A stretch of 51,882 nucleotides of DNA from Priapulus caudatus (lineage: Eukaryota; Priapulida; Priapulimorpha; Priapulimorphida; Priapulidae). Shown one piece after another: positions 25,001 to 40,427 of this stretch. Within the stretch, counting starts at the first letter, position 1, and every line of letters starts with the position of its first letter. Under the pieces are notes generated by a model. The model saw only the letters and a list, made by a program, of their open reading frames with translations. It was not told where the DNA came from and did no database searches. The position numbers were made by a program, and so were the translations under genes. The DNA is taken from positions 149,883 to 201,764 of the forward strand of contig NW_014577312.1 in the NCBI RefSeq assembly GCF_000485595.1. The letters run 5' to 3'.

Positions 25001-28000
25001 TCCTCTCCCACTGTCTCTTCTCTCTCCCCCTCTGTCTCCTCTCTCCGTTCTCCCTCTGTCTCCTCCCTCTCTCTCTTCTCCCTCTGTCTCCTCTCTCCGT
25101 TCTCCCTCTGTCTCCTCCCTCTCTCCGTTCTCCCTGTCTCCTCACTCTTTGTCAGCGTTCAGCATGTCACTTGTCCCCTCGCAGCACATACAGTTAGGCA
25201 AGCGAGAGATCATTGTTGAGACGACGACCCGCTATCGAACCATCGGCCGCCCGCCTAGGGGCGACCGCCTCAAGCCGAGCGCCTTCTGCACGCTACCCCG
25301 CGGAAAGCCGGAGCGGCCGCTGCAGCCGCCCTCCGTCCACTCCGCCGATCCCGGCCGCAGGAAGGTCGAGACGATGCCCGCCAGGGGGCGCCAGGCCGAC
25401 GGCGGCGAGTACTGGCGCACGAAGGAGCCGATTCCCTGGCATCCGGAGGAGCGCGCCGCCTGGCAGCAGAAGACGTCCGCGCTTCCCCGGGACACGCAGC
25501 CTCCGTCGCGTCCCCCCGGATACAAGATCCCCGAGGAGCCGCCGATACGGCGTCCCTACACGCCGCCGTGGGCGCGCGAGGCGGCGGCAAGGCGCGAGGC
25601 GGCGGCGCCGCTCGCTAGCGCCCCCAAGCGGGAGCCGTACAGCTATCGGTCGGAGGAGCGCAGCTACGAGAAGCGAGAGAAGACGACGCACACGTCGGGC
25701 ACCGTGGCTGGATCGCGGCGCCCCGACGGCTCGGTCGCGCCGTTGCCGTGGCGACCGCGGGAGCTGGGCGCGCGCAAGACGGACGCGGCGCCGTACCGAT
25801 CGAGCGACAGGCCGTCGTACTGGCTGATGGACGAGAAACGACGGGCGGAAAATGTAAGCGTCGGCATGCTGGTGTGCGCGTGCATGCGTGGCTAGTTGCA
25901 TGCCGACGCGAGTTTCGCTGAAGAAGAGAAACCCATGCTCTAAGGGTAGGCAATGCTAGACCCCTATGCGCGAGGGAGCGTTAAGGATAGGCAATGAATG
26001 CTAGACCCTATGCATGAGGGCATTCACTCTGACCGACCCCGGAAAACGCGCTGAGGCATGACGTATTACGGCTAGGGGTAGGCGATGGATGCTGCTAGAC
26101 CCTATGTTAAGGGTGCTAGACTGATGCTAGACCCCATGCGCAAGGGCATTCGCTCTGACCTACCTGGAAAACGCGCCGATGCATGACGTATTACGGGTTC
26201 ATTAAGGGTACGCGATGGATGCTAGACCCTATGTGCAATGGCATTCACTCTGACGTTCACACCCGGAAAACGCGTGATGCGTGCATGATGTATTCCTTTC
26301 CATAATCGATGGAATCAAGATTAATATGATAAATATTATCGATGATGGGCCACCGGCTGCTCACGTGCGAGTGTGTGTTTCAGCTGGCGAAAAAAGAGGA
26401 GCCGGTAAAACAGCCGGTGAAGCCTGTCGTACAGTATGAAGACCGGCCCGTTGCCACCGTGGTCTGCGCTGCTAGCACCACACCGGTTCCAGTTAAACCC
26501 AAGAGAATTTCGAAAGAAGTAAGCGTGCAGTGGATGCATGCGTGGAGATTTTATTTTCCGAAAGTGTTTGCACGTGGTCTGCATGCGATCCGTAGATGTA
26601 ACGAACCGTGAACGCGAAAAAAATAAAATAAATAAAGCTTGGGCAGCACATGTGCTGGCATTTTTTCTCGGATGTTGTACACACACTGTTCATGTAGTGG
26701 ATGGATGATTTCTGTACTCACATGGAGGTTTTGAATCTAGGTATGGTCCACAACTAACAAAATTAGGTAATCGAGTGTGACTATCGAATCCGTTGGGTTA
26801 ATTAATATTAGATGTATACGTTTGGCTGGCAAGCATTTATTCAGTCTGTCATACGCATGCGTGTGAATGCACATACGAACGCCTCTGTCCATTATGAGTA
26901 CATACGGTTACGATTCCTATTGAGTCGATGCTTCTTTCAGTCACCACCAAAACAAACAGGAAAGTTGGAAGCACCGCCGAGAAAGAACGGCAAAAAGCAG
27001 GCGGAAGCAAAGACCCACGCTCCCAGCGCGCTCGTTGAACCGCCCACCAACAAGACTGACCCGAAGGAGATCACCGTCCTGTGCGACAGCTGCCACAAGG
27101 CGTGCACTCTGAAGAGGAAGCTATCGGAGGACCAGTCTCTCTCGTCGCCCAAAGCCTGCGTCGGCGGCGACGTCGTCTACCTCGCCGACGACGACATCGC
27201 CAACGAGGTGGCAAACGTGAGAGCATGCATGAATTACGCGTGTGCGTCGCTCGTTGCCGCTTTGCAGTGGGTACAGTGTCCCTTACTGCTTGCGTGTGTG
27301 ACGCAGTTGACTGTACGTTGCCACTTTTCAGTGGGGACCGTGTCCGTTACTGCTTGCGTGTGTGACGCAGTTGACTGTACGTTGTCAATGCAGTGGGGAC
27401 CGTGTCCGTTACTGCTTGCGTGTGTGACGCAGTTGACTGTACGTTGTCACTATGCAGTGGGTACCGTGTCCGTTACAGCTTGCGTGTGTGACGCAGTTGA
27501 CTGTACGTTGCCGATTTGCAGCCTTCTGTAAGCAGGAACCGTGTTCGTTACTGCTTGCGTGCGTGCGATGCAGATGACGGGTCGAGGATAGCTTGAGACC
27601 CCTGCAATATGTTGTCGCATATGTGCTACACTAATCTGGGGTGCCAAACTAGGCTCAGATGACTGTCGGGTGATCACACCTGCATGGATTAACCACTGAC
27701 ACGTTGAACTAGCACCGGCCATCGAGCTTTGCGTTGATTCACTATATAACTGGCAAGTATAGTAACATCAAGTCATCGATCCTAAGGCTTTGACACCCAT
27801 ATGCCTGCATGCTGTGTGAAGAATTGGAGGAGGTCCGATAGGATCTTGATGGATAATAATGTTGCCGAATTGGATTGTTTCGGTGTGTGTGATTCGTTTT
27901 TGTTGGTTGAAATAACAATTGATCGTAGACAAATTGTAAGAAATCGGAGAGTGATTGGTTTCTATCTCCCGCTGTGTCCTGCATTGCTTACAAACACCAT

Positions 28001-31000
28001 GCTAGAAACACGAGGAAATTTCTTTCCACTACAGTAATGCTGTCTACAGTAACAGTAACAGTGTGGGAGTTGATTTCCATCTAACACTAACATGAATTCT
28101 TTGCAAGGCTTGCCAGCAAAGTGGAAGCACCTAGGGCGTTCAGTGACACTAAGGTAACTTCCTTTTAGTAGTCGTAGATTATCGTTGTATGCATGATAGC
28201 TACATGTCAAGTCACAATCGCCTCTGATGTGATCGGTACAGATCGGTCGCATTTGCTATGGCATACCTTACACATGGTGCCAGGATGGTGGTGATACGTT
28301 GGTCGCCACTTGAAGGCTGATGTGAGTGCTGCCACCTGTGGGGCGTTTATTGTATCTTTGCATGGTCTTACTGCCGTCATCACGTATGTCTTTAGCATTC
28401 GTGACTAAGAGCGGCTCGAAGCTGATCGGCAGTGTTGCTAAACTCTTGGCCAACTAGTTGGATATGTTAGCAACGCGTATCTTCTGCCTGATATTGGTAG
28501 TCATTGTCCTCCACTGCTAGACTGTGGGATGACACTAATAGACTGTGTATAGTGGCTGACTGTCATTTAGCAGTAGCCATGCAAGCAGGGGAACGCTGCT
28601 AATGTGACTCTGCATGCATGTGAATGGTAGATTGCTCGCAGCCATACGCAGGACTGGTAGAGAGCTTGGCGCAATTCTTATTCTCTCACTCTCCATTTCT
28701 CTGTCTTTTCATTAGCATAGACTGTTGATGACCCTGCAGACGAATGAGAAGATATGCATGCCAGAAATTCGTCAAAATCATCAAGTCTTTATGCCTGGTT
28801 CCCATTAGTTGCCTGGTCGTCTTAAACCTAAACGCAATGCATGATATCACGTACAACTTCCTGCATATATGTCAGAAATATTATTTTCTGCGAGTTATAG
28901 CGAGACTACATTACAAGAAGGATTATCTAATGTATGGTGGCAGTTCCATCACTATTCCCTTGTACTCACAGTCTCTCTTAGATTCGGTTAGAAGTGTGGA
29001 AGATGCATATTTCAGCTGCAAGACGAGAAGCCGGCGGTGACAGAGGCACCTGATCGTGAGGTGAAGGAAGGGAAGCCAGTCGAGGTAGCCAGTGCCGCTG
29101 CTGTCGAGGTGCCCACTAGCAGGGTTGTTGAAGATGTGAAGCCTGCCACAGAAGCAGAAGTGTGTGCTCCGAGTCCAGATCGTGTGAGACTTTGCATGGC
29201 GCAACCAACTACTTGCATGCCTATTCGCGACGATTTGCATGTTGATTTTACTGCAGAATTGCAATGTGAAATTGGGTTTGAAGTTAAAAGGATGGTTTGG
29301 GTCGGTTACTTCGTTTCGCATACGTAATTACTGTGTTCGGAATTTCTCTCTCAGTTTCAAATCTAGTTCTTGTAGTCGAAACATTTGCGTAGCTCCATTT
29401 CCATGTGAAAGTGTTGCATGTCTGTGGGACAATTTGCTTGAGACTATAGTTATCAAATAAGAATGGTGATCATTCGAATTATTTCAGCCTGAATTCGAAA
29501 AACGAGGCCATAATACTAGCGCACGGTGCTAAGATGCAGTTTGCAATTTGAAATTTGCAAGATGCAATTTGCTTGAGACTATAGTTATCGAATAAGAATG
29601 GTCAGCATTCGAATTCGTTTCAGCCCGAATTGGAAAATGAAGCCATAATACTAGCGCAGGATGCTGCTAAGCAATCGCAGTCTCCTCCCAGCGAAGCTCC
29701 AGCTTCCGCATCAACCCAGCCAGCTGAAGCTGACAAGGAATCTTCCCAGCAGGGAAGCCCAGCAGCCGAAGCGCAAGCACCTACGCAAGAAACGGGAGAG
29801 CAAGAGCATCCGAAGCCGGAACCGGAAGATGTGAGATAATTGCATGACCTTTGACCGCATGATTAAACGGATCCCGTCTCGAGAGAGAGAGAGAGAGAGA
29901 GAAGAGACGCGTCGCGAGAATTTGCCGCGAATCTCTCGGGACCTTGAGTGAAGATTTTGTGTAACGACCAGTCGCGATGCCACCTAGCTGTCGTTGTGGT
30001 TGAAGTACATTCGAGCTATTTCTTGCCTGCACGACTTTCGGCAAATTTTGCATGTGGAACCGATCTATTCTAATTCCACGATACTCCATTCTAATCGCAC
30101 GATGCTTACCTAATCCAGAGATGCTCATCTAATGCCCACGATCTCATCTAATCACGATCTCATCTAATCGCATGATCTCATCTAATCCACAGATCTCTAT
30201 CTAATCCACGATCTTATCTAATTCAATGAATCTCATAACTAATCCTATGATCTCATCTAATCCATGATCTCATCTAATGCCACTGATCTATATCTAATTC
30301 ATAATCTCATCTAATCCATGATGCTGCAAGTCAATCCACGATTACTCTAATCCATGATCTATATCCTAATCCACGATCTTATCTAATCCACGATCTTAAT
30401 CTAATCCCACCGATCTTATCTAATCACGAAGCTATCTCAATCGCAACGATCTACCGTCTAATCCCGATCTCATCTAAGTCCACAGGATCTATCTAATCGC
30501 ACGATCTCATCTAATCCAACGATCTTATCTTAATCCACGATCTCATCTAATCCACGATCTCAATCTAATCCACGATCTTATCTGAATCCACGATCTCTCA
30601 TCTAATCCATTGATCTCATCTAATCCATGATCTTATCTAATCCACGATCTATCTAATCGCACGATCTTATCTAATTCATAATCTCATCTAATCCATGATG
30701 ATGCATGACTAATCCACGAGTCTTATCTAATCCACGATCGTATCTAATTCATTAATCTGCATCAATGCACGATCTCATCTAATCCAGCGATCTTATCTAA
30801 TGCACGATCTCATCCTAATCCACGATCTCATGCTAATGCGCACGATGCTTATCTAATTCATAATCTGCATCTAATCACATGATGCTCATCTAATCCAGCA
30901 AGATCTTATCTAAATCCACGACTTATCTAATCCACGTCTCATCTAATCCATGATCTCATGCTAATCCACGATCTAATCTAATTCATAATCTCTCATCTAA

Positions 31001-34000
31001 TCCATTGATCATCATCATAAATTCACAGATCTTATCGTAATCCACGAATCTTAATCTAATTCCAAATAAATCTCATCTAATCCATGATTCATCTAATCAT
31101 GATCTCATCTATCCAGCGATTTATCTTAATCGCATGATCTTATCTAAATCCACGATCGTTATCTAATCCAATGACTCATCTAATCACCGATCTCTCTAAT
31201 CCACGATCATACTAATCGCACGATCTTATCTAATCCAGCGAATCTTATCTAAATCCACGATCGCGTCATCTAATCCACGATCATGCATCTAATCCACGAT
31301 CTCATCTAACCACGATGCTTATCTAATACCACGTATGCTTATCTTAATCCACATGCTTAATGCTAATCCATGATCTCTATCATCCACCGATGCTCATCTA
31401 ATGCCAGCGATTTATCTAATCCATGATCTTATCTAATCCATGATCTGAATCTAATGCCCACGATTCTCATCTAATCGCATCGGATCTATCTAAATCCACG
31501 ATTTTACCTAATCCATGATCTTATCTAAATCCACGGATCTTATCTAATCCACGCGATTTTACCTAATCGCATGATCTTATCCTAAATCCAGCGATCTCAT
31601 CTAATTGCATGATCTCAATCTAATGCCATGATTTCTCATCTAATCCATGACTCTCTAAATCTCAATCTCCCAGATTTATCTAATCCACGAATCTTATCTA
31701 ATTCAAATAATCTCTATCTAATCCATGATCTCTATCTAATCGCAGCGAAATCATCATCTAATGCCAACTGATCTTATCTAATCCATGATCTCATCTATAT
31801 CCGATGAATCATCGATCTAATGCCACGATCTATCTAAATCCACGGATCTTATCTAATCCTCAACGGATCTTACCTAATCATGATCTCATCTAATCCACGA
31901 TTCTCATCTAAATCACACGATTATAATCTAATGTCCAATGATCTTGATCTAATCCAATGATCATCATGCTAATCGCATGATCTCATCTAATTCATATTGG
32001 ATCTCATCTATATCCAGCGATCTCAATGCTAAATGCGCACGATGCCTATCTTAATCCATGATCTCATCCTAATCCACAGATCGTTATCTAATCGCCGATT
32101 TATGCTAATCCACGATCATTATCTAATTCATATCTCATCTAACTCCATGATCTATCTAATCCACCGATCTCTTCTAATCCACGATCTTGATCTAATATCC
32201 ACGATCTCATCTAATGCCATGATCAACTATGCTAATCCTACGATCATTATCCTAATCCACGATCTTACGCTAATCCATGATCTTAATCTAATCCACAATT
32301 ATCTAATCCACGATCTATCTAATCCATGGATGCTCATCTAACGCATGATCTCATCTAATCCACGATCTTTGATCTAATCCAGCGATCTTATCGTAATCCA
32401 TGAATCTTATCTAATGCCAGCGATCTTTACCGGCATAATCCATGATCTTATCTAATCCCACTGATCTCATCTAATCAGGATCTTATCTAATCCACGATCT
32501 TAACCTAACCTCCATGAGTCTTATCTTAATCCTACGATCTATCTAATCCACGATCTCATCTAATGCCATGATTCATCTAATCCATCCGATCTATCTAATC
32601 CATCGATCTTATGTAATCCATGATCTCATCTAATCCACGATTGTTACGCTAATATGCCAATGATCTATATCTAATCTATCGATCTATCTAATCCACTGAT
32701 CTCATCTAAATGCCATGATCTCATGCTTAATCGCAAGATCTGATCTACATCCACGATACTATATGCTAATCCACGCATCTCATCAATCCACGATACTTAC
32801 CCTAATCCACTGATGCATAATCTAATCGGCACGATCTTATCTAATCGCATGAGTCTCATAGCTAATCTCACGATCTCCCTTCATCCTAATCCCACGATCT
32901 CAATTCTAATCCACGATCTGATCTAATCCATGATCTTATCTAATCCACGATCTCATCCTTAATCCACGATCTCATCTAATCCACTGATCTTATTCTAATC
33001 GCCACGATCTTAATCGTAATCCATTGATCCCTCATCTAATCCACGAATCTCATCTAATCCAAGCGAATCTCATCTATCCACCATTTATCTAATCCATTGA
33101 TCATCATCTAAATCCACGATCTTATCTAAAATCCTGATGCTATCTAATACGGCAACGATCTCATCTAAATCACGTCTGAATGGCTAATTCCATGATCTCA
33201 TGGCTAATGCCACGATCTCATCTTAATCCACGATCCTCACCTAACCACGATCTTACCTAAATCCAGTCTCGATCTCATATATAATATGCCCGTCCTCTCT
33301 AAATCCACGATCTCATCTAATACGATCTTCATCCTATATCCCATAGATCTCCATCTAACCCGATCTTATCTAAATCCACGATTCTCATCTAATCCATGAC
33401 TCTCATCTAATCATGATCTTATCTAATCCACGATCTTTATCTAATTCCACGATCTCATCTAATCCACAATCTCATCCTAATCCACGATCTTATCTAGATC
33501 CACGATCTCATCTAATCCACCGATCTCATACTAATCGCAGCGATCTCATCTAATCCCATCGATCTCCATCTACATCCACTGATCTTGATCTAATCCCACC
33601 GATCTCATCTAATCCATCGATCTCATCTAATCCCATGATCTTATCTAATCCCCGGATCCTTATCTAATCCCATCGATCTCATCTAATCCATCGATCTCAT
33701 CTAAATCGCCCAATCTTATCTAATCCACGATCTTATCTAATCCATTGATCTTATCCTAATCCATATCTCATCTAAATCCGAAAGATCTCATCTAATCCAC
33801 GATGCTCATCTAATCCCATGATCGTTAATCTAACATCGATGCTCATCTAATCGCAGCAGATCCTTCATCTAATCCACGATCTCACTCTATCCATGATCTC
33901 ATCTACATCCATGATGCTTCATCTAGCATGATCTTATCTAATCCACGATCTTCCTAATCCCATGATCTCATTTAATCCCACCCGGATCTCATTCCTAATC

Positions 34001-37000
34001 CAACGATCCTCCATCTAATCCACGATCTTACCTAATCCCATGATCTCCCATCTAACTCCACGCGATCCTTATCTAATCCACGATCCTTACCTAATCCATG
34101 ATCTTATCTAANNNNNNNNNNNNNNNNNNNNNNNNNTAACCACGATCTTATCTTATCCATGATCTCATCTAATCACGATCGCATCTAATCACGATCTCAT
34201 CTAATCCATGGATCCTATCAATCCATGATCTTATCTGAATCCATGATCTTTCTAATCATGCTCTCATCTAGTCCACATCTTATCTAATCCACGATCTCAT
34301 CTAATCACGATTTTACCTAAGCCATGATCTTATCTTAATCACGATCTCATCTAATCCACGCATCTTATGTCTAATCACGATCTCATCTAATCCATGATTT
34401 ATCTAATCCACGATTTGATCTACATCCCTATGATCGTCATTCAATCCATGATCTCAATCTAATCACGATCTTACCTAATCCATGCATCTCATCTGAATCC
34501 ATGATCTTATCTAATCACGATCTTATCTAATCCATATGCTCAGTCTAAGTCCGACGATCTCTATCTAATCCACGATCTCATCTAATCCACGATTTTTACC
34601 TAATCAATGATCTTATCTAATCCACGATCTGCATCGTAATCCACTGATCTATCTAATCACGATCTCATCTAAACCATGATCTTATCTAATCCACGATCTT
34701 GATCTAATTCCAGGATCTCACTAATCCATGGATCTCACTATCACGATCGTACCTAATCCATTGATTCTCATCTAATCCATGATCTTATCTAATCCACGAA
34801 TCTTCATCTAATCCCGATTCTTATCTAATCAACGACTCTCATCTAATCCATGATTCATCTAATCCACGATCTTACCTAATCCATGATCTATCTTATATCC
34901 ATGATCTAATCTATCCACGATCCTCATCTAATCCAGATTTCATCTAATCCATGATTCTTATCTAATCCATGCTCTCATCTAATCCACGATCTTATCTAAT
35001 CCACGATCTCATCTAATCAGCGATTTACTAATCATGTATCTTATCTAATCGACGATCTCATCTAATCCACGATATTATCTAATCCACATCTCATCTTAAT
35101 CCATGATCTGATTCTAATCCATCGATCTCATCTAAGCCATGATCTCATCTTTTCCACGATCTTATCTAATCACGATCTCATCTAATCCACGAATCTACCT
35201 AATCCATGATCTCATCTAATCCACGATCTTCATCAATCCACGATCTCATCTAATCACGATCTTACCTATCCATGATCTCATTCTAAATCCACGATTATAT
35301 CTTAATCCACGAATCTCATCTAACCACGATCTATACCTAATCCATATCTCATCTAATCTACTCGATCTCATCTAATCCACGATTTATCTAATCCATGATC
35401 TCATGTAACCACGATTTATCTAATCCATGATCTTATCTAAGCACGATCTTACCTAATCCATGATCTCATCTAATCCACGATCTCATCTAATCCACGATCT
35501 CAGCTAATCCACGATCTTACCTGAATCCATATGATCTACATCTTAATCCACGATCTTATCAATCCACATCTAATCGATCCATCGATCTTACCAATCCAGT
35601 TGATCTTATCTAATCCATGATTCATCTAATCTCTGATCTCATCTAAGTCCACGATCTCATCTAAATCCACGTTCTTATCTAATCCCCCATGATCTCATCT
35701 AATCCACGGATCTTATCTAATCCATGATTTATACTAATCATGATCTTACCTGAATCCATGATCTCATTAATCCATGATCTTATCTAATCCACGAATCTCA
35801 TCATAATCCATGATCTCATCTAAGCCATGATCTTATCTAATCCATGATCTCATCTATCACGATCTTATCTAATTCCATGATCTTATCTAATCATTCTCAT
35901 CTATCCAGGATCTCATCTAATTCCATTATCCTTATCTAATCACGATCTTATCTAATCCATGATCTCATCTAATCCACGATCTCATACTAATCACTGATCT
36001 TATCTAATCCATGATCTCATCTAATCCACGATCTTATCTAAGCCATATCTTATCTAATCCATATCTCATCTAATCCATGATCTCATCTAATCCATGTCTT
36101 TATCTAATCCACGAATCTTATCTAATCCATGATCTCATCTTAATCCTATGATCTCATCTAATCACGATCTCATCTAATCCATGGACGTATCTAATCCACG
36201 ATTTATCTAATCCATGATCTCATCTATCCACGATCGAAATCTAATCCCATGATCTCATCTAGCCACGATTCATCAATCCACGAATCGTCATCTATATCCA
36301 TGATCTGCATCTAATCCATGATCTTATCTAATCCACGATTCTTATCTAATCATGATCTATCTAAATCCATGATCTCATCTAACCACGATCTTATCTAATC
36401 CACGATCTTATCTAATCCATGATCTCGTCTAATCACGATCTCATCTAATCATGATCTCATCTAATCCATGATCTTATCTAATCCACGATCTTATGCTAAG
36501 TCATGATCTCATCTAATCCATGATCTCATCTAATCCACGCATCTTATCTAATCCATAATCTCATCTATCCATGATCTCATTCTAATCCATTATCTCATCT
36601 AATTCCACCGATCTTATCTATTCCATGATCTCATCTATCATGATCTTATCTAATCCACGATCTTATCTAATCCATGATGCTCATCTAATCCACGATCTCA
36701 TCTAATCCATGAGGTATCTAATCCATGATGCTTATCTAATCCACGATCTTATCTAATCCATATCTCATCTAATCCATTGATCTCATCTAATCCACGATCT
36801 TAATCTAAGTCCACGATCTTATCCTAATCCATGATCTTATCTAATCCATGAATCTCATCTAATTCCACGATCTCATCTAATCCACGATCTCATCTAATCC
36901 ATGATCCCTTATCTAATCATTGTATCTCATCTAATCACATCTTATCTAATCCCCGAATCTCATCAATCCATGATCTCATCTAATCCATGATCTTATACTA

Positions 37001-39748
37001 ACCCATGATCTTATCTAAGCCACGATCTTACGCTAATCCATGACTCATTTAATCCGCCGAGCTCATCTAATTCCACGATGCTCATCTAAGTCCACATCTT
37101 ACCTAATCCATAATCTCATCCTAATCCACGATCTATCTAATCACGATCTACTAATCCATGATCTTATCTAATCCACGAATCTTATCTAATTCCATGATCT
37201 CGATCTAATCCACGATCTCATCTAATCCATGATCTTATCTAATCACTCTGCTAGATTATCGGGTGCGTCGACTACACACAGAAGCATGGTTCCATCGAAC
37301 GTGATTGCATCTAACAGACGATTAACTATCGGCTAACGCTCCAATTAGGAGTGTTCCCAACATTTGATATCATTAATGTAATGATTAGATGATGATAATC
37401 CTTAACCCTAACCCTAACGCGCAAATATATTAAACACAAACTAATATATGACCATGACCATATATAATATATATTATATATATATATATAAGTATGTTAT
37501 TCATGACCATTGAAGTGAGCTCTAAGAGTATGAACATCCAGATATGAGGATGGATGCGACGCGTGATACACGTGTCCCACCAACAGCGGTGATGCTGTAA
37601 CGCCAGGCAGATTACGAGACTAGAGACTTGTAATGCGACTATTGATACGAGGCAAATCAAGTTTCTATGATAACACATCGCACATTCGTGCTTCTCTGTG
37701 TTACAAAATTCTACCATTTGGATATACGAGGCAACAATACTTCGCATGATACCATATCCACATTCGTCGCGTGCTTCCTCGTGCTTACCACTTCTGCCAA
37801 ATTACAAAAGAGCATCCCTGCGAGATGAATCCAATCACGCTCCGATACTAATCAAACTATCATTATCAATACTCCTTATGTGAGGATTGCTCTGTCCTAC
37901 GCGTGAACTTGCCAGCTCTGCCTTGTGAAATGATGGAGATGAGATGATATATTGACTTGCGAATGAGTAACAACCCGACCTGTAAATATCCACCCAGCAG
38001 GAAGAAAAACTAGCGAGAATTTATCATACGACGAGATACTGTTTTATTGATCCCACAGCACGCGACGAGCATGCACATATCTGTATTTCCCAAGTTTTTA
38101 TTATTTATATTTTTCAAATTTTTTATATTCTATATTTCTGATGCAAATGTCTCTTTCAGGTGAACATCTACCTGCACAGTGATTAAACACCTTTTTCAGG
38201 TGAGACGTTACCTCGCTGATTTGCGAGGTGGATAGTCACCGGAAGATTGCCACGCACGCATCGAGCTGCCACGCACGCACGCACGCACACCACGCACGCA
38301 CACCACACACGCACCCACAACACACACAGCACACGCACATACGCACGCACGCAACCAGTAAAGCAACTAGCCAGTAGTAAGCTCAATGATCAAATCGGGG
38401 TGAAGGTGAATGTGCGCAGGTGTCACGATCACATAGGTGTTAAGTCGCTATAATCACATATGGTGTAAGTCGCTATAATCACATAGGTGTGCAGTCGCAG
38501 CGGCAGTGCACGACTCACGCCCTCTAGCGGCAATGAACACCGATCGTGATCACACGACAGTTCAACGATCGCAAACACACACGCACGCCGCACACGTACA
38601 CATCGCACGCACACACGCACGCACGCCACGTTTCGACCGAGCACCCACCTTTGGGGCTGACACCCATTTCAATGCAGAACCCCATCTGCCAGCTGCACAC
38701 CTATGTTCGAGTTGAACACCATTGCAAGCGAACAGTTTTCAGAGGCTGTTTGCAACAGTTTGCAACACACACGCACCACGCACGCACGCACGCACGCACG
38801 TTTCGACTGAGCACCCACCTTTGGGCCTGATCACCCATTCAATGGCAGAACCCCCATCTGCCAGCTGCACACCTATGTTCGAGTGAACAGCCATTTGCAA
38901 AAGCGAACAGTTTTCAGAAGGCTGAACGCCCTTGTGGTTTTGAATATTCCACACCCCGTGCCTTCCCGCTCTTACTTTTTCTGTGGTTTGCCAAAAAAGA
39001 GCACTGTTTCACGTATATACGCACACGCATGAGAAGGAGGGATATCCGACAACTGCTCTATCGCATGCATGCCTGGGTTCTTAAGCTACCTGCCTGTTCC
39101 AAGGTGCTAAGCTACCTACTGGTTCCACAGGTACTAAGCTACCTGCTGGTTCCACAAGTACTAAGCTACCTGCTGGTGCCACAGGTACTAGCTACCTGAT
39201 GGTTCCACAGGTTGCCTAGCTACCTGCTGTTCCACAGGTACTAAGCTACCTGCTGGTGCCACAGGTACTAAGCTACCTGCTTTCCACAGTGTGCCTAGCT
39301 ACCTGCTGGTTCCACAGGTACTAATCAACTTGCTGGTTCCACAGGTACTAAGCTACCTGGCTGGTTCCACAGGTTTACTAGCTACCTGCTGGTTCACAGC
39401 GTATAAAGCTACCTGCTGATGCCACAGGTGCCAAGCTACCTGCTCGCCGATGCAGCAGAGCCATGCAACTGTAACCAAAGCCATGCGCAAGATCTCACGT
39501 TGTTCGACTCTGAGTGTGACACGGTGTCAGCGAGTCGTTGCATGCTGGAACGTCTGCTGGCTCTGATTCATCTTTAACGCCAGCGTTTCGCGACACGTCT
39601 TTCGCTGACGATTCAGCTTCACGTCTTCTTCCTTTGTGATCGAAATAAGGATGTGTTTATCCACATGCACAATTTTCCGCGCAGGCAAGCGAGAGAGTAG
39701 TGAGAGAGAGAAAGAAAGGGAGAGAAGAGAAGAGAGAGAGAGAGAGAT

Positions 39749-39789
<41 letters not shown>

Positions 39790-40045
39790 CAACGCGAGAA
39801 AGAGAGAGCGAAGAGAGCGAGAGAGAGAGAGAAAGAGAGAAGAGAGAAAAGAAAGAGAGAGAAAGAGAGGAGAGAGAGAGAGAGAAAAGAGGAGATGAGA
39901 GAGAGAGAGAAAAAGAGAGAGAGAAGAGAGAGAAAGAAAGAAAGAGAGAGAAAAGAGAGGAGAGAGAGAGAAAGAAAGAGAGAGAGAAGAGAGAGAGAGA
40001 GAAAGAGAGAGAGATGGAGAGAGAGAGAGAGAGAGACGAGGAAAC

Positions 40046-40083
<38 letters not shown>

Positions 40084-40120
40084 GAGAGAAGAAGAGAGAG
40101 AGAGAAGAGAGAGAGAGAAG

Positions 40121-40154
<34 letters not shown>

Positions 40155-40228
40155 GAGAAAAGAGAGAGAGAGAGAGAGAGAAAGAAAAGAAAGAGAGAGA
40201 AAAGAGAGGGAGAGAGAGAGAAGAAAAG

Positions 40229-40260
<32 letters not shown>

Positions 40261-40282
40261 TAGAGAGAGAAGAGAGAGAAGA

Positions 40283-40321
<39 letters not shown>

Positions 40322-40360
40322 AGAGAGAGGAGAGCAGAGAGGAGCGAGCGAGCGAGAGAG

Positions 40361-40427
<67 letters not shown>

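Noticed and set aside
24498..25895. Single 465-codon frame through the CT tract and exon H
   Set aside because: The part before 25156 is Leu/Ser repeat translation. Phase analysis supports a splice acceptor at 25155 joined to exon G.
28117..28153. Short candidate exon between exons J and L (TGCCAG acceptor, GTAACT donor)
   Set aside because: Length 37 nt breaks phase, and the phase-0 reading hits TAG. Exons J and L already join in phase 0.
37405..37424. AACCCTAACCCTAA and TTAGGGTTAGGG (near 670) as interstitial telomere arrays
   Set aside because: Only two units each, within chance for a 52-kb AT-rich window.
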